Part shown: positions 1 to 5,203 of the stretch, piece by piece
Numbering within the stretch: position 1 is the first letter of the stretch
Layout: each line of letters opens with the position of its first letter
Assembly: GCA_947496345.1 (NCBI GenBank)
Contig: CANMCL010000073.1
Span: forward strand, 1 to 5,255
From: Actinomycetota bacterium
GTDB lineage: Bacteria > Actinomycetota > Actinomycetes > Nanopelagicales > Nanopelagicaceae
Length of the DNA: 5,255 nt
Direction of reading: 5' to 3'
Program-made: the position numbers and the translations under genes
The notes under the pieces: generated by a model
The model's input: only the letters and a program-made list of their open reading frames with translations
What the model was told of the DNA's origin: nothing
Database searches by the model: none

Positions 1-254
1 GCTTAGCGAAGGTTTACGACAGCCTGGAAGCACGTATCGCGAAATTAATGGAAGAAGAAGAGTTATCGAAAATTCGTCCCGATTTAGATGGTGCACAAGT
101 AATGGAGTTGTTAAACATCAAACCATCTGCCGCGGTAGGTAAAGCGTTAGATTTTCTCTTAGAGCTACGTTTGGAGAATGGCCCACTTGGTCAAGAGCGT
201 GCGACGAAAGAGCTACTTGACTGGTGGAGCAAAGAAAACCCGTCCGCGAAGTAA
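1..254 (+). CDS. pcnA: CCA-adding tRNA nucleotidyltransferase, C-terminal end (5' truncated by the window)
   Basis: This is the last 83 codons of a gene that begins before the window; the frame is read from base 3 and ends with TAA at 252-254. The full enzyme adds or repairs the 3'-terminal CCA of tRNAs in the cytoplasm, using CTP and ATP. The catalytic head domain is outside the window. What is visible is the helical tail, with the run IRPDLDGAQVMELLNIKPS, then a conserved stretch ending in FLLELRLENGPL and a final LLDWWSK. This tail is characteristic of the actinobacterial CCA nucleotidyltransferase, named pcnA or cca depending on the genome. The last 42 bases overlap the 3' end of the convergent MFS gene, so neither gene has its own terminator space. 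The family call rests on tail motifs only, because no active-site residue is present. Confidence 0.85.
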   Translation, partial: LAKVYDSLEARIAKLMEEEELSKIRPDLDGAQVMELLNIKPSAAVGKALDFLLELRLENGPLGQERATKELLDWWSKENPSAK

Positions 255-1520
255 GCGCAGACCCGCAGTTAGATACAAGATTGCCACTATTAACGGAACT
301 AAGAACGCATCTCCTGAATTTGGAAGCAATAGCGCTGCGATAACCGCCCCCGAAACAATTGCTCCATTAACAACTACATCGTAGACAGAAAATACTCGGC
401 CACGGTAAATATCATCAATTTTTGATTGCACCAAGGCATCGTTGGTTACTTTTAAACTTTGGCCGAATAAAGCGGTGACAAACCCAGCGCAAGTTAAAGT
501 CAGCGGAGTGCGGGTAAAGACAATAAAGAGTGGACCTAAAGTACTCGCCGCCATCGCAAATCTCATCCAACGATGTCTTCCAACTTTACGCACACCGTAA
601 GGCGCAATTACTGCGCCAACTACAAATCCACATGCTGCGACCGTAAGAACAAAACTTAGCCCCGCTAGCCCGGCTTCATTATCGGCGGGATCGTGAAAAG
701 TATTTCGCTCCAATAACAAGGCAATTAAAGTTAAAGCAGTTATTCCGCCACGATGCACAGCCACTGCAGCAATGCCACGCGCTGTATCAAGATTTTGACG
801 CAAGAATTTAATTCCTTCACGCATTTCAATTAAACCTTGTGAAAAACTAGCGTTCTTTATCTCGTGATCAAGGGGACCAATCTCTCGCCTTTTTAAAGTT
901 GCGGCGAAGAGCGCGGTAAGGAGATAACCGAGCGCACCAACCAAGATTATGTATCCATCGGCGTGATCTGCCGTCGTTACGCCATCCAATAACTGGCGCA
1001 AACCCAACCCGATACCACCGCCCAAGACCACCCATACAGAACCACCGGTCACCGCTAAAGCATTTGCAGTGATTAACGATTTGCTTTCAATCATTAAAGG
1101 TATGCCGGCAGAAAGCCCAGCAAGAATTAAACGATTAACGCCAAATGCCACCAAAACAAATATCGTTAATTCAATCCCAGTCTGTCCTTCAAAAATCAAA
1201 AAAGAAACCACAGTAAGCGTTAGTGCACGAACTAAATTTGAATATGCAATTGCCCGCTGTCTGGAAACGCGATCTAGAATTGTTCCAACGAATGGCCCAA
1301 CTATTGAATATGGAAGTAGTACAACTGCAAATGCAAGAGCGGCGCTTAAGGCGTCGGCTTGGCGTTCCGGAGAGAAGATAACGAAAGATGCTAATGCGCT
1401 TTGAAATACCCCATCGGTCATTTGGCCAGTCCAGCGAACGCGCAACAACCTCGAAAACTTACGATCTGTTAGAAGTTGCCAGACGTTCATAGTTAAAGGG
1501 TAGTCGGGCGAAGTACTCAA
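213..1520 (-). CDS. MFS transporter, 435 aa
   Basis: This is a complete hydrophobic protein with about 10-12 predicted membrane segments, acting as a secondary transporter in the cytoplasmic membrane. An MFS motif A-like loop, GPFVGTILDRVSRQRA (about residues 75-90), follows the second hydrophobic stretch. A basic hydrophilic loop around residues 209-240 separates the two halves. The C-terminal half carries VQSKIDDIYRGRVFSVYDVV (about 364-383), typical of an actinobacterial MFS subgroup related to macrolide-efflux/enterobactin-exporter-like proteins. The substrate cannot be told from sequence. The start chosen is TTG at 1520-1518 because a purine-rich Shine-Dalgarno stretch (GGAGAAGG, 1539-1532) lies 11 nt upstream. 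The in-frame ATG at 1490-1488 (giving MNVWQLL) is an alternative close to where the conserved region begins, but has no visible Shine-Dalgarno sequence. The 3' end overlaps the convergent pcnA gene by 42 bp. The 5' end diverges from the DUF5318 gene across 23 bp. Confidence 0.88.
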   Translation of the reverse strand: MSTSPDYPLTMNVWQLLTDRKFSRLLRVRWTGQMTDGVFQSALASFVIFSPERQADALSAALAFAVVLLPYSIVGPFVGTILDRVSRQRAIAYSNLVRALTLTVVSFLIFEGQTGIELTIFVLVAFGVNRLILAGLSAGIPLMIESKSLITANALAVTGGSVWVVLGGGIGLGLRQLLDGVTTADHADGYIILVGALGYLLTALFAATLKRREIGPLDHEIKNASFSQGLIEMREGIKFLRQNLDTARGIAAVAVHRGGITALTLIALLLERNTFHDPADNEAGLAGLSFVLTVAACGFVVGAVIAPYGVRKVGRHRWMRFAMAASTLGPLFIVFTRTPLTLTCAGFVTALFGQSLKVTNDALVQSKIDDIYRGRVFSVYDVVVNGAIVSGAVIAALLLPNSGDAFLVPLIVAILYLTAGLRLLRGRVFFAPPVK

Positions 1521-1546
1521 AAGGGGTTTATCCTTCTCCTATTATG
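1521..1546 (-). promoter_or_regulatory. MFS ribosome binding site and possible -10 box
   Basis: On the minus strand, GGAGAAGG (1539-1532) lies 11 nt before the TTG start of the MFS gene and is the reason for preferring that start. Just upstream, CATAAT (1546-1541) differs from the consensus -10 hexamer TATAAT at one base. It would start transcription near 1534, giving a very short leader that would cut into the Shine-Dalgarno region. The Shine-Dalgarno call is fairly good; the -10 call is weak because no convincing -35 was found. Confidence 0.4.
1529..1534 (+). promoter_or_regulatory. Candidate -10 box for a leaderless DUF5318 operon transcript
   Basis: TATCCT fits the actinobacterial TANNNT -10 pattern. 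Transcription would start about 7 nt downstream, around 1541, only 0-3 nt before the ATG at 1544. The plus strand before this ATG is pyrimidine-rich and has no Shine-Dalgarno sequence, which agrees with leaderless translation, common in actinobacteria. No -35 match was seen at the expected distance. It sits inside the 23-bp gap shared with the divergent MFS gene. Confidence 0.4.
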
Positions 1547-1957
1547 AAATCTAAGCGAGCGTTCATCGATTATTCACTCGATAAGCGCGCCACCTTATTG
1601 GCGTTGTTTCGTGGGGTAGTAGATGCCTGCGATGCCGATCCATATTTAATTAGAGCGGCGAAATACCACGGTGAAAAAACTTCACGTAAGTGTCCAGTCT
1701 GTAAAAAAGATTCCTTAGTTGAACTGCGTTACACATTCGGCGATCAACTTGGTCAATTCTCAGGTCGCATTAAGACCGAAATTGAATTACTCGAAATGGA
1801 GAAAGAATTCGGAGAATTCGCGGTGTATATCGTCGAAGTCTGCCGCGATTGCTCCTGGAACCATCTCTGTGCCTCCTACCTATTAGGCGATGGATCCGAG
1901 AGAAAGCCACCCCGTCGAGTGCGCACCTTGGAAGATGAAGATTGGGTTAAAGGGTAA
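1544..1957 (+). CDS. DUF5318 family zinc-ribbon-like protein, 137 aa
   Basis: This is a small soluble protein with no signal peptide or membrane segment, probably cytoplasmic. It matches the actinobacterial DUF5318 family, whose function I do not know to have been established. The N-terminal part (residues 1-45) begins with a conserved-looking IDYSLDKRATLLALFRG stretch. A CPVC pair (C50, C53) and a second pair CRDC (C100, C103) are spaced as in a four-cysteine zinc ribbon, with a further Cys at 109 in the WNHLCASYLLG stretch. Residues 60-95 between the knuckles are beta-rich and acidic. The tail (PPRRVRTLEDEDW) is charged. The ATG at 1544 is the first possible start: there is no nearby in-frame ATG, GTG or TTG upstream. 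The gene leads the operon, with the PBP start 9 bp after its stop codon. This order matches what I recall for Rv0049-ponA1 in M. tuberculosis, so a link to envelope synthesis is plausible but inferred from position alone. Confidence 0.85.
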   Translation: MKSKRAFIDYSLDKRATLLALFRGVVDACDADPYLIRAAKYHGEKTSRKCPVCKKDSLVELRYTFGDQLGQFSGRIKTEIELLEMEKEFGEFAVYIVEVCRDCSWNHLCASYLLGDGSERKPPRRVRTLEDEDWVKG

Positions 1958-1963
1958 CCTTTA
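1948..1963 (+). promoter_or_regulatory. Perfect 6-bp hairpin with GUAA tetraloop at the DUF5318-PBP junction
   Basis: TAAAGG (1948-1953) and CCTTTA (1958-1963) are exact reverse complements around the loop GTAA (1954-1957), a GNRA-type tetraloop in RNA. The loop contains the TAA stop codon of the DUF5318 gene. The 5' arm holds the only Shine-Dalgarno-like bases (AAAGG) for the PBP, whose ATG is at 1967. A ribosome finishing DUF5318 would open the hairpin, so translational coupling of the two genes is a reasonable inference. The stem is short and AU-rich, so its stability in cells is uncertain. Confidence 0.45.
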
Positions 1964-1966
1964 GAA

Positions 1967-3877
1967 ATGATCCGCAGAAAGCTTATTCGCGCCGCCATTT
2001 TCCTGGCCGGCTTCGGCTTTATTGCAGGCTCAACACTCTTTGCATTCGCTTGGTTTACCGTTTCTATTCCGGATCCGAATGCTTATGTAAATAGTCAATC
2101 CACAATCATTCAATATTCAAACGGTGAAGAAATTGGCCGCATCGGATCGCAGAACCGGCAGATATTGCCTCTTGCAAAAATTCCTTTAGATTTGCGAAAT
2201 GCGGTAATGGCCGCCGAAGATCGTAATTTTTATTCCAATAAAGCATTTAGCATTACAGGTATTTCGCGCGCGCTCATAAACAATTTAAAGTCAGGTTCGC
2301 TAAATGCCGAAGGTGGATCCACAATCACGCAGCAATATGCCAAGACCGCCTTCTTGTCACCGAGTCGAACAATTCAGCGAAAAATTAAAGAACTTGTAAT
2401 CTCCCTAAAGCTGGAAAATTCACTTTCAAAAGATCAAATCCTAGAAAACTATCTAAATACTATTTACTTTGGTCGCGGTTCTTATGGCGTGCAAACCGCT
2501 TCACAACAATATTTCAATCGCAACGCAGACCAGTTATCTCTTTCGCAGATAGCTGTCATTGCAAGTATTTTGCGCTCACCTGGATATTACGATCCTTCAC
2601 TTTCCGAAGAGAATGAAGAACGTCTAAAAAATAGATACCAGTATGTGATAAATGGAATGCTTGATAAGGAATGGATAACACCTGAAGAGGCAGCCAAGAC
2701 AAAATTCCCAACCGTTATCCCACGAACTAAATCTGGACAACTCAGTGGTCCTAAAGGACACATAGTTGCGGCAGTGCAAAAAGAGATGGGCAAACTCGGA
2801 TTTAGCGAAGATCAACTTCTAGTTGGTGGACTGGTTATTAAAACAACCTTAGATCAACGCGCACAACAATCAGCGGTAGATGCAGTAACAAAGCTTTATC
2901 CAAAGAAAGCGCCCGATAATTTGCATATTGGACTCGCTGCAATTCGCCCCGGCACAGGAGAAATAATCGCGATGTACGGCGGTGCTGATTATTTAGAGCG
3001 CCAGTTAAATGATGCAACACAGTCAATTGCGCTAGCCGGCTCTACTTTTAAGCCTTTTGCAATAATTGCAGCCCTTGAAGCGGGAATTCCACTTACATCA
3101 ATGTGGAATGGCGATTCACCGCAAACATTTGATGATCTTGGCAAACCGTATGAAGTTTCCAATTACGGTAATGAAGGTTGGGGCCAAATTGATTTATTGG
3201 AGGCGACAAAGCACTCAGTAAATACAGTATTTGTCCCACTGGGACAGTTTGCAGGGCTAGAGAAAGTTATAGATGTCGCACGTCGCGCCGGAATTCCTGA
3301 GTCGATCGCAATGGTTCCTGCGCCATCTGTTGTGCTTGGTGTCGCTAGTCCGCACGTTATGGATGTAGCGAGTGCTTACGCAACTTTCGCGGCCCAAGGT
3401 ATTTACTCAAAACCTTATTTGATCGCATCGGTTACTGGACCAAATAAAGGCGTTCTCTTTGAAGGAGAATCACAAACGCAGGAAGTATTTTCTAAAGATG
3501 TAATGGCAGATTTAACATACGCGCTTAAAGCGACAGTAACTGGTGGAACTGGTTCTGCTGCGCTAAAACTGGGTCGACCAGCCGCTGGTAAAACTGGAAC
3601 GAGCCAATCAAATGCATCGGCTTGGTTTAGCGCATACACGCCACAACTTGCCGCATCCGTTGCCCTCTTCCGCGATAGCGCATCAGAATCACTCAATGGA
3701 ATTGGTGGCTTAACTTCTGTTACAGGCGGAACTTTCCCGGCACGAATTTGGACCGCGTTTATGAAGGGTGCGCTCAAAGGTGAGCCAATAATGAGTTTTC
3801 CTGCCCCAGCAAATGTGGGTGGGCTCGAACCAATTGTTATGACTAGCGGCGGAATTCAAGAGAGAAAACCGAAGTAA
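1967..3877 (+). CDS. Bifunctional class A penicillin-binding protein (glycosyltransferase GT51 plus transpeptidase), 636 aa
   Basis: This enzyme polymerises lipid II into glycan strands and cross-links the stem peptides outside the cytoplasmic membrane. A very short basic N-terminus (MIRRKL) and one membrane anchor (about residues 8-31) lead into the GT51 domain (about 60-235). That domain has EDRNFY with catalytic E84, GGSTITQQ (117-124), RKIKE (138-142) and NYLNTIYFGRGSYGV (161-175). The transpeptidase domain (about 320-600) has all three penicillin-binding motifs: STFK with nucleophile S359 and K362, SVN (417-419) and KTG (542-544). The late GGTFPARIW (587-595) is also typical. It corresponds to the PonA1/PbpA position in other actinobacteria but is shorter than many: no long cytoplasmic N-terminus, no PASTA domain and no proline-rich tail, only about 35 residues after the core. 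The ATG at 1967 is preferred because the anchor begins at once. It follows DUF5318 by 9 bp and its TAA abuts the GTG of GT87. Confidence 0.96.
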   Translation: MIRRKLIRAAIFLAGFGFIAGSTLFAFAWFTVSIPDPNAYVNSQSTIIQYSNGEEIGRIGSQNRQILPLAKIPLDLRNAVMAAEDRNFYSNKAFSITGISRALINNLKSGSLNAEGGSTITQQYAKTAFLSPSRTIQRKIKELVISLKLENSLSKDQILENYLNTIYFGRGSYGVQTASQQYFNRNADQLSLSQIAVIASILRSPGYYDPSLSEENEERLKNRYQYVINGMLDKEWITPEEAAKTKFPTVIPRTKSGQLSGPKGHIVAAVQKEMGKLGFSEDQLLVGGLVIKTTLDQRAQQSAVDAVTKLYPKKAPDNLHIGLAAIRPGTGEIIAMYGGADYLERQLNDATQSIALAGSTFKPFAIIAALEAGIPLTSMWNGDSPQTFDDLGKPYEVSNYGNEGWGQIDLLEATKHSVNTVFVPLGQFAGLEKVIDVARRAGIPESIAMVPAPSVVLGVASPHVMDVASAYATFAAQGIYSKPYLIASVTGPNKGVLFEGESQTQEVFSKDVMADLTYALKATVTGGTGSAALKLGRPAAGKTGTSQSNASAWFSAYTPQLAASVALFRDSASESLNGIGGLTSVTGGTFPARIWTAFMKGALKGEPIMSFPAPANVGGLEPIVMTSGGIQERKPK

Positions 3878-5098
3878 GTGTTGCAAGCAAAAAGCAGAGT
3901 GATAATTGCTCTTGCGCTTTTTGCTTCGCTAATTAGTTTTGCAAAATTTAATAGCTGCGAAAGTTCCGGTTGGGCTACACCTGATCAATACATTCACGCC
4001 TGCTATTCGGATATACCCGCTTTATTTGGTGAAAGAGGCCTATCTAAAGGCGATTGGGCCTATTCAAATGGAGCAGACTCTGTGGAATATCCAGTCGTTA
4101 CTGGAACAATAATGTGGGGTCTGGCGCAGATAACTCCAAGTGGCGATGGTTCAGTAAATAAATATTTCTACATAAATATATTTTTTCTTGCACTTCTATT
4201 TATAGTTATCTCGCTGATTATCTTTAAATGGCGACCAGAGTTTTCTTACTTATACCCACTGGCTCCGGCAGGAATTGCATCGCTCTACATCAACTGGGAT
4301 CTATGGGCAATTATTTCAATGGTTGGGGCGATTTACTGGTTTGATCGTAAGAAACTAGATCTGAGTGCTCTTGCACTTGGAATATCAATTTCTACAAAAT
4401 TTATGCCGATCTTCTTGCTCTTCCCCATCATATTTATTTTTATGCGTCGCAATCAATTACGTAGCTCAATTCGATATCTAGCGATCACCTTCTTCACTTT
4501 TGCGGCAATTAACTTGCCGGTTTACTTAACCACTCCCGAAGGATGGCTACGTTTTTATCAATTGAATTTATCGCGCGGCTCTGATTGGGGATCCCTTTGG
4601 TATGCCCTGACATCACTGGGCGTTAATTTACCGAGCTTGAATTACTTATCAATATTATTTTTACTAATTGGATTCGCTGCGATCGCGATATACATTCTCG
4701 AACTACGGAATACACCATCGCTTGCAGCTCTAAGTTTTATAGTTATAGCTACAGTCATGTGTGCCAGCAAGGTTTATTCACCGCAATATGCTTTATGGTT
4801 AATTCCACTCGCCGTCATCGCACTTTCCGATAAACGCGACTTACATGCGTTCTGGATCTGGCAAGGCGCAGAAGTTATTTATCACATCGCAATTTGGCAA
4901 CATCTCGCCGGCGTAACTGGTGCAAAGTTTGGTTTGCCGCTTTACGGATACGCGCTAATTACCTTGCTTCGAATAGCCGCCACTATCTATCTGGTCGCGA
5001 TCTTCGTCCGGCGCGGGCTGGCTGGCGGCACCCAGGGGCCTCTTGCCCACAGATCCCTGCGTGAATTTCTCTTTGAAAGCGGCAACGCGTACCCTTAA
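3878..5098 (+). CDS. GT87 (DUF2029) family polytopic membrane glycosyltransferase, 406 aa
   Basis: This is a multi-pass membrane protein with about 9-11 hydrophobic segments, of the GT-C fold family that uses polyprenyl-phosphate sugar donors. Family members studied in mycobacteria are mannosyltransferases and arabinosyltransferases; the sugar and acceptor here are unknown. After the first membrane segment (about 7-24), the outer loop carries CYSDIPALFGERGL (42-55) with D45 as the likely catalytic Asp, then VEYPVVTG (69-76). Further family signatures are NWDLWA (139-144), STKFMPIFLLFP (172-183) and KVYSPQYALWLIPLAVIA (298-315). It resembles the gene between ponA1 and rpsF in M. tuberculosis (Rv0051). 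The start is GTG at 3878, touching the preceding TAA, with only a weak GAGAG 13-17 nt upstream, which suggests coupled translation. In-frame TTG 3881 and GTG 3899 are alternatives. The last 28 residues (RRGLAGGTQGPLAHRSL onward) are hydrophilic and encoded by noticeably GC-richer DNA. Confidence 0.88.
   Translation: MLQAKSRVIIALALFASLISFAKFNSCESSGWATPDQYIHACYSDIPALFGERGLSKGDWAYSNGADSVEYPVVTGTIMWGLAQITPSGDGSVNKYFYINIFFLALLFIVISLIIFKWRPEFSYLYPLAPAGIASLYINWDLWAIISMVGAIYWFDRKKLDLSALALGISISTKFMPIFLLFPIIFIFMRRNQLRSSIRYLAITFFTFAAINLPVYLTTPEGWLRFYQLNLSRGSDWGSLWYALTSLGVNLPSLNYLSILFLLIGFAAIAIYILELRNTPSLAALSFIVIATVMCASKVYSPQYALWLIPLAVIALSDKRDLHAFWIWQGAEVIYHIAIWQHLAGVTGAKFGLPLYGYALITLLRIAATIYLVAIFVRRGLAGGTQGPLAHRSLREFLFESGNAYP
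3885..3926 (+). repeat. 11-bp perfect inverted repeat just inside the GT87 start
   Basis: AAGCAAAAAGC (3885-3895) and GCTTTTTGCTT (3916-3926) are exact reverse complements separated by 20 nt. Inside, AGAG (3896-3899) can pair with CTCT (3909-3912), leaving a 9-nt loop and a 3-nt bulge (TGC, 3913-3915). In mRNA this would be a 15-bp interrupted hairpin starting 7 nt after the first base of the GTG start codon. It lies within codons 3-17, encoding the N-terminal residues and first membrane segment. It could slow translation initiation or elongation. The arms are symmetric A- and T-rich runs, so chance or codon constraint remains possible. Confidence 0.5.
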
Positions 5099-5100
5099 CC

Positions 5101-5140
5101 CTTCAGCGCCAGGCTCCCTTCGGGGGCCAAAACGTTGAAG
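5101..5140 (+). terminator. Long two-part hairpin after GT87, with UUCG tetraloop (possible terminator or leader element)
   Basis: The hairpin begins 3 nt after the GT87 stop codon. The outer stem pairs CTTCAGCG (5101-5108) with CGTTGAAG (5133-5140), 8 bp with one G-U. An internal loop CCA/AAAA follows. The inner stem pairs GGC (5112-5114) and CCC (5116-5118) with GGG (5123-5125) and GCC (5126-5128), with U5115 bulged, and is closed by the very stable C(UUCG)G loop. There is no T run on either side, so it is not a classical intrinsic terminator. It may act as a U-less terminator, an RNA 3'-end stabiliser for the operon, or the first part of the rpsF leader. The structure is well supported; the role is not. 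Confidence 0.5.
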
Positions 5141-5143
5141 CAC

Positions 5144-5199
5144 TAACCCTCCTGTCACGGAAATACCGTGGCCGTCTTAGTCCAGAGGAGGTCGGGTTA
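5144..5199 (+). promoter_or_regulatory. rpsF leader, candidate S6:S18 complex-binding autoregulatory motif
   Basis: The outer stem pairs TAACCC (5144-5149) with GGGTTA (5194-5199) and TCCT (5150-5153) with AGGA (5186-5189). Alternatively CCTCCT (5148-5153) pairs fully with the Shine-Dalgarno AGGAGG (5186-5191). Inside is a hairpin CACGG-AAATA-CCGTG (5156-5170), extended by one T-G pair. The 3' strand between hairpin and outer stem is a bulge beginning with CCG (5172-5174). The published S6:S18-binding motif is described as a conserved CCG in a bulge flanked by a stem and a hairpin, upstream of rpsF-rpsR operons in many phyla. Here S6:S18 binding would lock the ribosome binding site into the outer stem and repress translation. 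The fold was drawn by hand and not checked against a covariance model. Confidence 0.6.
5186..5191 (+). promoter_or_regulatory. rpsF Shine-Dalgarno sequence
   Basis: AGGAGG is the strongest Shine-Dalgarno sequence in the window, ending 12 nt before the rpsF ATG, a rather long spacing. It is fully complementary to CCTCCT at 5148-5153, which would hide it in the leader fold. An in-frame TAA at 5198-5200 rules out an earlier rpsF start. Confidence 0.75.
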
Positions 5200-5203
5200 A
5201 CGC

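Noticed and set aside
178..384. Plus-strand open frame of 68 codons at the pcnA/MFS overlap
   Set aside because: It overlaps pcnA in another frame and the MFS gene antisense, and has no recognisable motif.
1069..1404. Plus-strand open frame of 111 codons antisense to the MFS gene
   Set aside because: It lies wholly within a well-supported transporter gene, has no recognisable domain and a low-complexity Ser/Thr/Lys composition, and has no Shine-Dalgarno sequence.
1805..1819. GAATTC repeated with 3 nt between, an inverted and direct repeat
   Set aside because: It arises from the repeated peptide EFGEF in DUF5318 and from GAATTC being a palindrome; nothing else supports a function.
3415..3777. 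Minus-strand open frame of 120 codons antisense to the PBP transpeptidase domain
   Set aside because: The sense strand encodes the KTG and GGTFPARIW motifs here; the antisense protein shows no family resemblance and appears to be a shadow.
5010..5040. GC-rich stretch checked for a small structured RNA or tRNA
   Set aside because: Only short, imperfect pairings with bulges could be drawn, no tRNA or known RNA consensus was seen, and the stretch is inside the GT87 reading frame.
5073..5101. Possible rpsF promoter with TTGAAA (5073-5078) as -35
   Set aside because: At 16-18 bp spacing the candidate -10 sequences (TTAACC, TAACCC) match the consensus poorly, and TACCCT at 5090 is too close to the -35.
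4955..5158. Minus-strand open frame of 67 codons across the GT87 end and the rpsF leader
   Set aside because: It uses a GTG start inside the leader hairpin, is rich in Arg/Gly/Pro from GC-rich antisense DNA, and conflicts with the structured leader.
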